This document shows positions 48,792-58,027 of a stretch of 64,000 nt of DNA, piece by piece. A program made the translations under genes and the position numbers. Location of the stretch: assembly GCA_043743785.1 (NCBI GenBank), contig JAYTVW010000038.1, positions 56,606 through 120,605 of the forward strand, given 5' to 3'. The notes below the pieces were generated by a model. The model saw only the letters and a list, made by a program, of their open reading frames with translations, searched no databases and was not told the origin of the DNA. Numbering within the stretch: position 1 is the first letter of the stretch; every line of letters starts with the position of its first letter. This DNA comes from JAQTNA01 sp043743785 (GTDB lineage Bacteria; Pseudomonadota; Gammaproteobacteria; Burkholderiales; Rhodocyclaceae).

Positions 48792-50468
48792 ATGAGCAAG
48801 CGAACCGCAGTGCCACCCCTGCAACTCAGACAGTACGCCGAGGCGGACCTCGCCGAAGGCCGCCCGGCGCTGGTGTCCGAACTCAGCCCGGAACAGCTCC
48901 TGCACGAACTCCAGGTGCACCAGATCGAACTGGAGATGCAGAACGAGTCCCTGCGGCAGGCCCACTGCGAACTGGCGGCGAGTTGGGATCGCTATGTGGA
49001 CCTGTATGACCTTGCCCCGGTAGGCTATGTCACCCTTGGCCCGGATGGCCGTATCGAGCAGTTGAACCTGGCAGCGGCCAGCTTGCTGGGGCAGGATCGC
49101 CCCACGCTGATAGGCCATCGATTCCTCAAATATGTGACGCTGGAAGATCAGGATCGCTGGTATCTGCATGTCTTGCGGGGGATGCGCCTGCCGGAGAAAT
49201 TCAGTTGCGAAATAGCCCTGCGCCACGGCACAGCGCCTTTGCGTCATGTCCAGGCGGACTGCCAGCGTGTGGCCGTGGACGAGAATGTCTTCGCCCTGCG
49301 CGTGGTCCTTGTGGATATTTCCGAGCGCAAGTCCCTTGAAGCGGCGCAGCAAGTGACGGACCAGGCGCTGCAACAAGCCCGGGAAGCCATATCCATCGGC
49401 CAGCGGGCCTCCCACGCCGGCGTGTGGGACTGGGATGTGGTGAGCGGGAAAATGGTGTGGACGGAAGAACTGTTCCAGCTTTTCGGACTGGATTCAACCG
49501 TCACCGGGGCCAGTTTCGAAACCTGGGGTCAGTTGCTGCACCCGGAGGACCGACAAGGTGCCGAGACTCGCGTCCAGGAGGCGCTGCGTGACCACCGTTC
49601 CTTGCTCAACGAATACCGGATACGGCAACCCGGCGGCGAGGTGCGCTGCATTCATTCCCTTGGGGAAGCCCGCTACGATGCCCGGGGCCAGCCCTTGCGC
49701 ATGGCCGGGGTCTGCGTCGATATCACCGAACGCCGACGGGCGGAAAACGAACTGGCCAGCGTGCGCAGTGAAATGCAGGCCTTGATGGGATGGCAGGTGG
49801 CGCGGCATACGGTGGCGGCCCTGGCCCACGAAATCAACCAGCCCCTCTCCAGTCTGACCACCTTGTGCGAGGCGGTGACGCGCATGTTGGCGGCGGAGCC
49901 CGTGAGCCACGGCGAACGACTTGGGGAATGTGTGCAGCGCATGGCGCTGGAAGCGGAGCGGGCCGGCCGGGTGGTGCGGGAATTACTGGCGTCCCTGCAG
50001 CGGCCGGAGTCCAAGGGGGAGAAAATGGCACCCCTCACCCTGTTGCAGGAATCCCTGCGCTTGGCCCAAAACAGCGGCTTTACCGACTGCCGGGTATTCG
50101 TGGATTGTCCCGGGGACTTGCCGGCCGTGCAGGTCAACCGCCTGCAAGTCGAAAAAGTGATGCTGAACCTCATGGGTAACAGTGTGGACGCCATGGCCGA
50201 GGTCGGGACTGCCGGGGGGCGGATTTGGCTGAGAGCCGAGGCCGTGGCGGAGGGGGTCCGCATCAGCGTGGCGGATGAAGGTCCGGGTATCGGTAAAGAG
50301 ATGGCGCAGCAGATGTTTCATCCCTTTGTTACCAGCAAAACCTCAGGCATCGGCATGGGTCTGTCCATCAGCCGCAGCCTGGTGGAGATGCAGGGCGGCA
50401 AACTGTGGTTCGATGCCCAGGAAGGCCCTGGCGCGGTTTTTCATTTCACCCTGCCCATCGCGAGGTAA
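48792..50468 (+). CDS. PAS sensor histidine kinase (FixL-like)
   Basis: A 558-residue soluble kinase. Residues 30-70 form a helical module (LLHELQVHQIELEMQNESLR), followed by a first PAS (about 72-185), a second PAS with PAC motif (about 210-325), and an HisKA with His346 in ALAHEINQPLSSL. The HATPase has NLMGNSVDAMAE, DEGPGIG and GIGMGLSIS. The HEINQPL form is typical of FixL/DctB-type kinases. No membrane helix is visible. The response regulator gene starts 4 bp after its stop, so they form a two-component pair. The N-terminal module is nearly identical to that of the GGDEF-EAL protein at 55237. Confidence 0.92.
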   Translation: MSKRTAVPPLQLRQYAEADLAEGRPALVSELSPEQLLHELQVHQIELEMQNESLRQAHCELAASWDRYVDLYDLAPVGYVTLGPDGRIEQLNLAAASLLGQDRPTLIGHRFLKYVTLEDQDRWYLHVLRGMRLPEKFSCEIALRHGTAPLRHVQADCQRVAVDENVFALRVVLVDISERKSLEAAQQVTDQALQQAREAISIGQRASHAGVWDWDVVSGKMVWTEELFQLFGLDSTVTGASFETWGQLLHPEDRQGAETRVQEALRDHRSLLNEYRIRQPGGEVRCIHSLGEARYDARGQPLRMAGVCVDITERRRAENELASVRSEMQALMGWQVARHTVAALAHEINQPLSSLTTLCEAVTRMLAAEPVSHGERLGECVQRMALEAERAGRVVRELLASLQRPESKGEKMAPLTLLQESLRLAQNSGFTDCRVFVDCPGDLPAVQVNRLQVEKVMLNLMGNSVDAMAEVGTAGGRIWLRAEAVAEGVRISVADEGPGIGKEMAQQMFHPFVTSKTSGIGMGLSISRSLVEMQGGKLWFDAQEGPGAVFHFTLPIAR

Positions 50469-50472
50469 TCCT

Positions 50473-51108
50473 GTGAGCAGCGTATTCATCGTCGATGACG
50501 ATCCCGGCATTCGCTACAGTCTCTCGGTGCTGCTGGAGACGGCTCAGCTGGCGACCCGCTGCTATGACTCCGCAGAGGCGTTTCTGGCGGAGTGCGGCCC
50601 CCGGCCGGAGGGCTGCCTGTTGCTGGACGTGCGCATGCCGGGCATGGGTGGGGTGGAACTGCAGGCAGAACTGCGTCGGCGCCAGATTTTCCTGCCCATT
50701 ATTTTTCTCACCGCCCATGCGGATCTCCAGACCGGGGTGGAGGCCGTGAAGCAGGGCGCCATGGACTTTTTGACCAAGCCGGTGAATGGTGCCCTGCTGC
50801 TGCAGCGTATCACGGTCGCTCTCGACAAGGACCGGCAACAGGGCCAGACCCGGGAGGCCCGGCGTCTCTTCCGGGAACGGCTGCTGAAAGTGACCGGACG
50901 GGAGCGGGAGGTGTTGGCGCTGGCCCTTGCCGGCATGAGCAACAAGGATATTGCCCTGCAGCTGCAGGTCAGCCTGCGTACCATCGAAGGCCATCGCTCA
51001 CGCATTTTCCTCCGCACTGGTGTCGCCTCCCTCCTGGAACTGGCCCGGTTGGCGGCCAAGGCCGGGCTCGGACTGGACGAAATCGACCCCTTCCTCGCCG
51101 ACAACTGA
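50473..51108 (+). CDS. FixJ/NarL-type response regulator
   Basis: A 211-residue regulator. The receiver (1-120) has the acidic pocket VDDDPG, phospho-acceptor Asp52 in LLLDVRMPGMGG, Thr in FLTAHAD and Lys in FLTKPVN. A LuxR-type HTH follows (REREVLALALAGMSNKDIAL, VSLRTIEGHRSRIF). The GTG start at 50473 is the first codon of the receiver and is 4 bp after the kinase stop. It is the cognate partner of the FixL-like kinase. A terminator follows 28 bp downstream. Target genes are unknown. Confidence 0.93.
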   Translation: MSSVFIVDDDPGIRYSLSVLLETAQLATRCYDSAEAFLAECGPRPEGCLLLDVRMPGMGGVELQAELRRRQIFLPIIFLTAHADLQTGVEAVKQGAMDFLTKPVNGALLLQRITVALDKDRQQGQTREARRLFRERLLKVTGREREVLALALAGMSNKDIALQLQVSLRTIEGHRSRIFLRTGVASLLELARLAAKAGLGLDEIDPFLADN

Positions 51109-51136
51109 GCGCCTGAGACATAAGAATTGCGGGTAT

Positions 51137-51164
51137 CACGCAGGTGTTTCCACCTGCGTGTTTT
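51137..51164 (+). terminator. rho-independent terminator of the two-component operon
   Basis: CACGCAGGTG-TTTC-CACCTGCGTG followed by TTTT: a perfect 10-bp stem starting 28 bp after the response-regulator stop. Confidence 0.88.
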
Positions 51165-51308
51165 CCGGGCTACCGGATTGCCAGGGTTTCCTGTCAAATT
51201 GCCCCATGTGTCCCCGTTTTTTGTCCTCTTTTCCACTCTCCGATGGGACGTGCCAGATCCTGGTGGCCCTGGGGCGCTTGCGTCTGCCGCATCTCTGATT
51301 CCCCACCC

Positions 51309-54300
51309 ATGAATCCATTCACGGCACGCTTTTGCTCACTCGGCCGGTCGCTTCAGATCAAGCTCATGGCTGTCACCCTGGCGATTATTTTGGCCTTCAA
51401 CTGGGGGCTGGTGATCTACGCCACCCGCAGTGTGCAGGGGGAAGTGCAGGCGGTGGTCATGGAGCAGCAAGCCGCCACAGTGCGCCTGATGGCCGCCGAC
51501 CTGGACCAGAAATTGAGGGACAGGCTGGACGGCCTGCAGGGCGTGGCCCGCATGATCGACGTTGGGCGTCTCGGCGAGGCGGCATATCTCCAGAGCTTTC
51601 TTGACAGACATTACGTCCTGCAGAAACGCTTCACCGACGGTATCAAGGTACTCGGTGTCGACGGCAAGGTTCTCGCCGACTTCCCCGTGCTGCCGGGCCG
51701 GCGGGGTGTGAATTATGTTGAACGGGATTATTTTCGCGAGACCCTGGCCCGGCGCCAGCCCGTCATCAGCGGTCCCCTCCTGGGAAAGGCATCGAAACAC
51801 CCGGTCCTGGTCATGAGTGTGCCGGTGCTGGATATGGACGGCGAAGTCAGGGCGGTCATGACGGGCAGCATCGATCTTGGCGCGCGGGATATTTTCGGTC
51901 TGCTCTCGGACCCGAAATTGCTGGGGCGGGTCGAGCTTTACCTGTTTGCGCCCCGGGAGCGGCTGCTCATTGCCTCCACCGATAGCAGTCGCGTCATGAG
52001 TACCCTGCCAGCCCCGGGCAGCAACAGCGTCGTTGACCTCATGCTGGCAGGCCAGGAAGTCTCCGTGTCAGGCATAAGTGTCCTGGGCATCGAGAAACTC
52101 TACACTTCCCGGCGGATAGACAGCACCGGCTGGATTCTCGGCCTGGCGCTGCCCACCGCCATTGCCTTCCAGCCGGTACACCGCCTGCGCCAGGCCTTGT
52201 ATGGGGCGGCCGCACTGACAACCCTGCTGGCCCTGTTCATGGTGGCCTGGTGGTCCCGCCGCTTGCTGAAACCCCTGGGGGAAACCAGCGCCCGCATCGA
52301 AGACATGTCTGACGGCCGGCAGCCCCTGCAGCATCTGCCGGAAGGTGGGGACAGGGAAGTGCGCCGCCTGCAGCAGAGCTTCAACCGTCTGACCGACTAC
52401 ATTGCCCGGCAGCAGGAAGAATTGAGACTCCAGACAGAGCAATTGCGGGCCAATATTCTCCAACGCGAGCAGGCGGCGGCGGAGAAACACCGCTTGGCGG
52501 AGGCCCTGCGCCAGGCCGCTTTTCCGGTGCTGCTGACCGATGCCAATGGCTGCATCGTCTATGTCAATCCGGCTTTTCAGCAGCTTTTCGGTCACGGGCC
52601 GGAAGCCTTGCACGGCCGCCATGTGAGCAGCCTGTGCCCGCCGGAGGGACTTACCCGCCAGGCGGAAATGCTGCGTCTGGTGCGGGAAGAGGGGGGCTGG
52701 TGCGGCGAAATGAGCCGCCTGCGGCAAGATGGCAGTGTGATTCCTCTGCAAGGCAACCTTGGTGCCATCCGGGATGGGGAGGGTGAGTATCTGGGCCTGG
52801 TGGCCAGCTTCGCGGACCTGCGCAGCATGCGGGCGCGGGAGGATGCCCTGCGCATCAGCGAGGAACGCTACCGGGTGATTTTGGAGGGGGCGCCGGATGC
52901 GGTGCTGGTGTTTGATCCCCAGGGCCGGATTGTTTATGCCAATCCCCAGGCAGCTCGCTTGGTGGGCGGCAGCCGGGCCGAACTGCTAAAAAATGCGATT
53001 CCGGATATTACGTCGGCGGAGGATCCGGCAGCGACCCTGGCGGATTTCCAGAAGCTCCTGACCGAGGGCGCCTTGATCGGCGAGTACTGCCTGAAACGCC
53101 GGGACGGCAGCCTGGTGCCGGTGGAAGTCAGCGCCATCCGCCTCCCGGACGGCAACTACCATGCCGCCCTGCGGGATCTCACCCTGAGGAAGCAGATCGA
53201 CGAGGAACTGGAAGCCTACCGGCACAAGCTGGAGGAAAAGGTGGTCACGCGTACAGCGGAACTGGCGGAGGCGCGCCGTCAGGCGGAAGAGGCCAACCAG
53301 GCCAAGAGCGCGTTTCTGGCTAACATGAGCCACGAAATCCGCACCCCCTTGAATGCGATTCTTGGTTTTACCCATTTACTGGGGAGCAGCACCCTGGATG
53401 CGGGGCAGCAGGAGCGCCTGGGCAAGATCGATGTGGCAGCGGCGCATCTGCTGGCAGTGATCAACGACATTCTGGATGTCTCCAAGATAGAGGCCGACAA
53501 GCTGGTACTGGAGTCCATGGACTTTTCCCCCGCAGATCTTTGCCAGCAGGCGGCGGCCTTGGTCCAGGGCAAACTCGCTGCCCGGGGGCTGGACTTCCGC
53601 ATGGAGGTGGACGGTCTGCCGCCGGTGCTCAGGGGCGACGTCACGCGCCTGCGTCAGGCCCTGCTGAATTATCTGGGCAATGCGATCAAATTCACCGAGC
53701 GGGGTCAGGTCAGCCTCTCTGCCCGCATCGTCGAGGAGGGTGCCGAGGATATCCTGGTGCGTTTCGAGGTGCGGGACACGGGCATCGGCATTGCCCCCGC
53801 TGCCCTGGTGGGCCTGTTCCGGGCCTTCGAACAGGCTGACACCTCCACCACCCGGGAATATGGCGGTACGGGTCTGGGCCTGACGATTACTCGCCGACTG
53901 GCGCTTCTCATGGGGGGCGACGCGGGGGCGGAGAGTCAGCTGGGGCAGGGCAGCTGTTTCTGGTTCACGGCCCGTCTGGAGAAACGTCCCGGCGTGCTGC
54001 TGGCGCAGCCCTTGGTGGCGGCGCCAAAGCCCAGTCTGGCCGGAGCCCACGTTCTGCTGGTGGAGGACAACCCGGTCAACCAGGAAGTGGCCCTGGATCT
54101 GTTGCGGGAAATGGGTGTAGAGGCGGAATTGGCAGTGAACGGTCAGGTGGCGCTGGCGCGGCTGCGGCAAACAGCTTTTGATCTGGTTCTCATGGATATG
54201 CAGATGCCGGTGATGGGGGGCGTGGAGGCCACGCGGCTTATCCGCCTGCTGCAGGACCGCCAGAGTATGCCCATCATTGCCATGACGGCCAACGCCTTTC

Positions 54301-54824
54301 TGGACGACCGGGACGCCTGCCTGGCTGCGGGCATGAATGATTTTGTGAGCAAACCCGTGTCCCCGGAGGTCCTTTACGCGGTCCTCCTGCGCTGGTTGCC
54401 CTGCCGTTCCCTGACACCGCCGCCGGCTGACGTGGCCCTGGAAGGGGGCGAGGCCGGCCTGCATGCCCGGCTGGCAGCCATTCCGGGCCTGGACCTGCAG
54501 CGGGGCCTGGTTAGCGGGCGCGGAAAACCCTCGAAACTTGCTCGCTTCCTGCGGAAGTTTGTGGAAACCCATGGGCGGGATGGGGAAAAGTTCCAGGCGT
54601 ACCTGCTGGCCGGCAATTTTGTGGCGGTGGGTCAGCAGACTCATGGGCTGAAGGGCGCCGCCGGATTCCTGGGCGCAACCCGGGTGCTGGCCGCAGCCTT
54701 GGCCCTGGAAGAGGCGCTGCAGCAAGAATCCGATACTGAGGCGCTGGCCACCGGCATCAACTTGCTGGCTGGGGAGATTGGCGCCCTGGTAGCCGGCATA
54801 AGCATCGCCCTCGCGCCAGCCTGA
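51309..54824 (+). CDS. membrane hybrid histidine kinase with periplasmic Cache-type sensor
   Basis: A 1171-residue kinase. Helix 1 (about 15-35, KLMAVTLAIILAFNWGLVIY) and helix 2 (about 295-315) bracket a periplasmic domain of about 260 residues resembling dCache (NYVERDYFRETLARRQPVIS, VMSVPVLDMDG). A HAMP-like linker, two PAS domains (about 395-510, 520-640), HisKA with His675 (NMSHEIRTPLNAI), HATPase (NYLGNAIKFT, GTGLGL), a receiver with Asp963 (LVLMDMQMPVMGG) and an HPt with His1112 (QQTHGLKGAAGF) follow. It starts at the ATG 51309; the 55 open codons upstream are not protein-like. The ligand is unknown. Confidence 0.93.
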   Translation: MNPFTARFCSLGRSLQIKLMAVTLAIILAFNWGLVIYATRSVQGEVQAVVMEQQAATVRLMAADLDQKLRDRLDGLQGVARMIDVGRLGEAAYLQSFLDRHYVLQKRFTDGIKVLGVDGKVLADFPVLPGRRGVNYVERDYFRETLARRQPVISGPLLGKASKHPVLVMSVPVLDMDGEVRAVMTGSIDLGARDIFGLLSDPKLLGRVELYLFAPRERLLIASTDSSRVMSTLPAPGSNSVVDLMLAGQEVSVSGISVLGIEKLYTSRRIDSTGWILGLALPTAIAFQPVHRLRQALYGAAALTTLLALFMVAWWSRRLLKPLGETSARIEDMSDGRQPLQHLPEGGDREVRRLQQSFNRLTDYIARQQEELRLQTEQLRANILQREQAAAEKHRLAEALRQAAFPVLLTDANGCIVYVNPAFQQLFGHGPEALHGRHVSSLCPPEGLTRQAEMLRLVREEGGWCGEMSRLRQDGSVIPLQGNLGAIRDGEGEYLGLVASFADLRSMRAREDALRISEERYRVILEGAPDAVLVFDPQGRIVYANPQAARLVGGSRAELLKNAIPDITSAEDPAATLADFQKLLTEGALIGEYCLKRRDGSLVPVEVSAIRLPDGNYHAALRDLTLRKQIDEELEAYRHKLEEKVVTRTAELAEARRQAEEANQAKSAFLANMSHEIRTPLNAILGFTHLLGSSTLDAGQQERLGKIDVAAAHLLAVINDILDVSKIEADKLVLESMDFSPADLCQQAAALVQGKLAARGLDFRMEVDGLPPVLRGDVTRLRQALLNYLGNAIKFTERGQVSLSARIVEEGAEDILVRFEVRDTGIGIAPAALVGLFRAFEQADTSTTREYGGTGLGLTITRRLALLMGGDAGAESQLGQGSCFWFTARLEKRPGVLLAQPLVAAPKPSLAGAHVLLVEDNPVNQEVALDLLREMGVEAELAVNGQVALARLRQTAFDLVLMDMQMPVMGGVEATRLIRLLQDRQSMPIIAMTANAFLDDRDACLAAGMNDFVSKPVSPEVLYAVLLRWLPCRSLTPPPADVALEGGEAGLHARLAAIPGLDLQRGLVSGRGKPSKLARFLRKFVETHGRDGEKFQAYLLAGNFVAVGQQTHGLKGAAGFLGATRVLAAALALEEALQQESDTEALATGINLLAGEIGALVAGISIALAPA

Positions 54825-55236
54825 GAGTTTGTGAAATATTTGAAAAAGCACTGAACCGCAGAGGCGCCGAGGCGCAGAGGAAAACCAAGCCGGATCCCCG
54901 CTCTGGATTTATGCCGGCTTTGAAGTCAGCACTCTCTCAAGCCCTTGAATTCTCTGCGCCTCTGCGGTTCAATAACGCCTTTTTTGGGGCTAAATCTGAC
55001 CCTTTGAGCCTCGGGCTGTTTTCTTTGGGCCACCGGGCTATTTCGGCTGGCTTTGAATATTTCACAGACTCTGAGGCTTCCCCCTCGCTGCCTGTGAAGC
55101 GTTTGCGGTTAACACGCGCGTGTTTGCCGGGCTACTACGTTTCAACAAATAACGGTGTAATAGCCACGCCAGTAAAAATGTCGCTTTGGCGCAATCTTGG
55201 CGCCCGCGGGCGCCCCCCGGAACCTGAAAGCAGACC
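54825..55236. other. 412-bp intergenic region before the GGDEF-EAL gene
   Basis: It contains a MITE-like element (54852-54971). The remainder (54972-55236) is a leader for the next gene, with AT-rich stretches around 55060-55080 and 55135-55190 where a promoter is likely. No gene is seen. Confidence 0.5.
54852..54971. repeat. variant MITE-like element with CCGCAGAGGCGC arms
   Basis: A perfect terminal inverted repeat TGAACCGCAGAGGCGC / GCGCCTCTGCGGTTCA bounds 120 bp; the left arm goes on CGAGGCGCAGAGGAAAA. Order of the GAGGCGC blocks differs from other copies, so this is a sub-type. Confidence 0.8.
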
Positions 55237-57480
55237 ATGAACACACCAGGCTTTCTTACTCCGCCCCTGCGCCAGGATGCAGAGTCATCACTTGCCGGTT
55301 CCGCCTCTGACGGGGCGCCGGCAAATATGTCCCTCCTTTACGAACTCCAGGTGCATCAGATTGAACTGGAGATGCAAAACGAGGCCCTGCGCCAGGCCCA
55401 GGTGGACCTGGCGGACAGTCGGGACCGTTACGCCCGGCGTTATGCCGATCTCTACGATTTTGCGCCAGTGGCTTACCTGAGTCTCTCCGCGTCCGGGGCG
55501 ATCCTGGAGGCCAACCATAGCTGCGCCGCCCTTCTGGGTGTGGACAGAGAGAAACTGCCCTATTTCCGCTTTGATCACTTTGTGGTGAACGGGGATCTTG
55601 AGCGCTGGCAGCAGTTGTTCATGCGTTTGATGGCGAAAAAGGGCTGCCGCTGCCTGGATCTGGAGCTAAAACACAGCGGGGGTTCCACCGCTCTGGTCCA
55701 TGTGGACTGGCAGTGGCTGGAAGGGGAGGGCCTGCGCCTCGCCCTCACCGACCTCAGTGAACGCCGACAGGCCGAGGAAGAGCAGCGTATCGCGGCCATG
55801 GCATTTGAATCCCAGGAAGCCATGATGGTGACCGATGCCGAGGGGCGCATGCTGCGGGTCAACCGGGCCTTCACGAAATTGACGGGCTACGGGCCGGAGG
55901 AGGCCATCGGCCGTACCCCCGCCTTGCTCAGTTCCGGGCGCAACGACAAGGCGTTTTACCAGCGCATGTGGCAAGTGCTGAAGGACTCTGGCTATTGGCA
56001 GGGCGAGATGTGGAACCGGCGCAAGAATGGCAAGATTTTCGCCGAGTGGCTGAATATTTCGGCTGTTACCGGGGCGGATGGGCTTACCAGCCACTATGTG
56101 GGCACCTTTTCCGAGATTACCCAGAACAAGGAGGCGGAAGCGGAAATTCACCGCCTGGCCTACTACGATTCCCTGACCCACCTGCCCAACCGTCGCCTGC
56201 TGCATGATCGCATGGGCCAGGCCATGGCGGCCGGCAAGCGCAGCGGCCGTTACGGCACCCTGCTGTTCCTTGATCTGGACAACTTCAAGGTGCTCAACGA
56301 CACGAGGGGACACGCTGCGGGGGACCAGTTGCTCATCGACACGGCCCGGCGCATCCAGGCCCAAGTGCGGGAGGGGGACACCGTGGCCCGCCTCGGCGGC
56401 GACGAGTTTGTGATCATGCTGGAGGATCTGAGTACCGAGGCCCAGGAAGCCGCCATCGAGGCGGGGCTGGTGGGGGAAAAAATCCGTGAAAGTCTGGCGA
56501 GGCCCTGCGATCTGGCGGGGCGCCCTTTCTACGGCGGAGCCAGTCTGGGGGCTGTTTTGTTTCGCGGCCATGAAGAATCCGTGGAGGCCTTGCTCAAATA
56601 CGCCGACATGGCCATGTACAAGGCCAAGAGTGCCGGGCGCAATGTCCTGCGTTTCTTTGATCCGGCCATGCAGGTGGCCCTGGAGGAGCGTAGCGCCCTG
56701 GAGGCCGACTTGCGCCTGGCCCTGGAGCGGGGCGAACTACAACTTTATTACCAGCCCCAGATGGACGACTCGCGCCGCATCACCGGCGCCGAGGCCTTGC
56801 TGCGCTGGCAGCATCCCCAGCGGGGCATGGTGTCGCCCCTGGACTTCATCTCCCTGGCGGAAGATACGGGCCTGATCCTGCCCATCGGCCTGTGGGTGCT
56901 GGAAACCGCCTGTGCCTTGCTCAAGACCTGGTCTCTGGATGGGGCGACGGGGGATTTGCGGCTCGCCGTGAATGTCAGCGCTCGCCAGTTTCGCCAGCCG
57001 GATTTCGCCGAGCAGGTCATGGAAGTGCTGGCCAGGAGCGGGGCGGAGCCGACTCGCCTCAAGATCGAGCTTACCGAAAGCATTGTCATCGACGATGTGG
57101 ATGAAGTGATCTCCCGCATGCAGACTCTGAAGGCTCTGGGTATCGGGTTTTCCATGGATGATTTCGGTACCGGCTTTTCCTCCTTGTCTTACCTCAAGCG
57201 CCTGCCTCTGGACCAGTTGAAAATCGACCGGGCCTTCGTCAGCGACCTGGCCTCCGACCCGAACGATGGCGTCATTGCCCGCACCATTATTACCATGGGC
57301 AAGACCCTGGGTCTGGATGTAATTGCCGAAGGCGTGGAAACCGAGGATCAACTGGCGTGCCTGCGAACCTTTGGTTGCCAGGCTTTCCAGGGCTACCTGT
57401 TCTCCCGTCCCCTGCCCCTGGCCGCCTTCGAGGAAATGCTGCGGCGGCAGGGGGGCGACAGGGTGTTGCCAGCTGGGTGA
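55237..57480 (+). CDS. PAS-GGDEF-EAL cyclic-di-GMP enzyme
   Basis: A 747-residue cytoplasmic protein. A helical N-terminal module (LLYELQVHQIELEMQNEALR) leads to a PAS (about 65-180) and a PAS/PAC (about 185-300). The GGDEF domain (about 310-475) has FLDLDNFK, an intact RLGGDEFVIML active site, and the inhibitory RxxD (REGD) five residues before it. The EAL domain (about 490-735) keeps AEALLRWQHP, NVSARQF, ELTESI, DDFGTGFSSLSYL, KIDRAFV and AEGVET. Both cyclase and phosphodiesterase sites look competent. The N-terminal module is shared with the kinase at 48792, suggesting a common input or partner. Confidence 0.94.
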   Translation: MNTPGFLTPPLRQDAESSLAGSASDGAPANMSLLYELQVHQIELEMQNEALRQAQVDLADSRDRYARRYADLYDFAPVAYLSLSASGAILEANHSCAALLGVDREKLPYFRFDHFVVNGDLERWQQLFMRLMAKKGCRCLDLELKHSGGSTALVHVDWQWLEGEGLRLALTDLSERRQAEEEQRIAAMAFESQEAMMVTDAEGRMLRVNRAFTKLTGYGPEEAIGRTPALLSSGRNDKAFYQRMWQVLKDSGYWQGEMWNRRKNGKIFAEWLNISAVTGADGLTSHYVGTFSEITQNKEAEAEIHRLAYYDSLTHLPNRRLLHDRMGQAMAAGKRSGRYGTLLFLDLDNFKVLNDTRGHAAGDQLLIDTARRIQAQVREGDTVARLGGDEFVIMLEDLSTEAQEAAIEAGLVGEKIRESLARPCDLAGRPFYGGASLGAVLFRGHEESVEALLKYADMAMYKAKSAGRNVLRFFDPAMQVALEERSALEADLRLALERGELQLYYQPQMDDSRRITGAEALLRWQHPQRGMVSPLDFISLAEDTGLILPIGLWVLETACALLKTWSLDGATGDLRLAVNVSARQFRQPDFAEQVMEVLARSGAEPTRLKIELTESIVIDDVDEVISRMQTLKALGIGFSMDDFGTGFSSLSYLKRLPLDQLKIDRAFVSDLASDPNDGVIARTIITMGKTLGLDVIAEGVETEDQLACLRTFGCQAFQGYLFSRPLPLAAFEEMLRRQGGDRVLPAG

Positions 57481-57565
57481 AGCGGAGAGTCCGGCCACCG
57501 ATGAAGACGGTCCATCCAGGGGCGGCGGCGAGCGCAATGAACCTTGATGCCTCGGTTAACGTCGT

Positions 57566-57625
57566 TGTAGGGGCGAATTTATTTGCCCAATCAAAGCGTT
57601 GCGCGTGACTGTAGTCGCGCCTACG
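57566..57625. repeat. REPIN (GTAG heads outward)
   Basis: TGTAGGGGCGAATTTATTTG starts at 57566, nearly identical to the copy at 12213. The partner, in complement, ends GTAGTCGCGCCTAC at 57624 and has diverged (CGCGACTACAGTCACGCG). Confidence 0.8.
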
Positions 57626-57692
57626 AGAACCGCGCAAGGCGTTGATAAATTACAGTAAGGGCCGACGACAGAGGAATCAAGGATAAAAAACC

Positions 57693-57728
57693 AAATCCCC
57701 CCTGGCCCCCCTTTTTCAAAGGGGGGAC
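57693..57728. repeat. C-rich dispersed palindrome
   Basis: AAATCCCCCCTGGCCCCC leading to CTTTTTCAAAGGGGGG. It lies between convergent genes and could work as a hairpin terminator for the minus-strand VF530-type gene, since its complement includes T runs. Confidence 0.72.
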
Positions 57729-57747
57729 GGATGGTCGGGAGGTGGGT

Positions 57748-57966
57748 TTAGCGGGCCTTGCGCAGGTAGAGTTCTTCGATCTTTTCCCTGGCCCAGGGGG
57801 TGCGGCGCAGGAATTTCAGGCTGGACTTGATGCTGGGTTCGAACATGAAGCAGCGCACGGGGATGCGCTCCGCCAGCTTCTCCCAGCCCTGCTCGGCTAC
57901 CAGTGTGGTGAGAATGGTTTCCAGGGTCAGGCCGTGGAGAGGATTGTTGGCTTGGGAGTCGGTCAT
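57748..57966 (-). CDS. VF530 (DUF2132) family small protein
   Basis: A 72-residue protein of the VF530 family, a small helical fold suggested to bind DNA. It reads NPLHGLTLETILTTLVAEQG, then RIPVRCFMFEPSIKSSLKFL, then TPWAREKIEELYL; the PLHGxTLE and FxxxPSxxSSLKFLRxTPWAR signatures are clear. The start at 57966 is preferred over an open extension of 19 codons. It is 61 bp downstream of the ABC ATPase gene on the same strand. The function is not known. Confidence 0.88.
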   Translation of the reverse strand: MTDSQANNPLHGLTLETILTTLVAEQGWEKLAERIPVRCFMFEPSIKSSLKFLRRTPWAREKIEELYLRKAR

Positions 57967-58027
57967 GTTCGGGTGCTCAAGAAAGGTTTTGAACTGGAGG
58001 CTGGGTTTCTCTGCGCAAGGCACCAGC

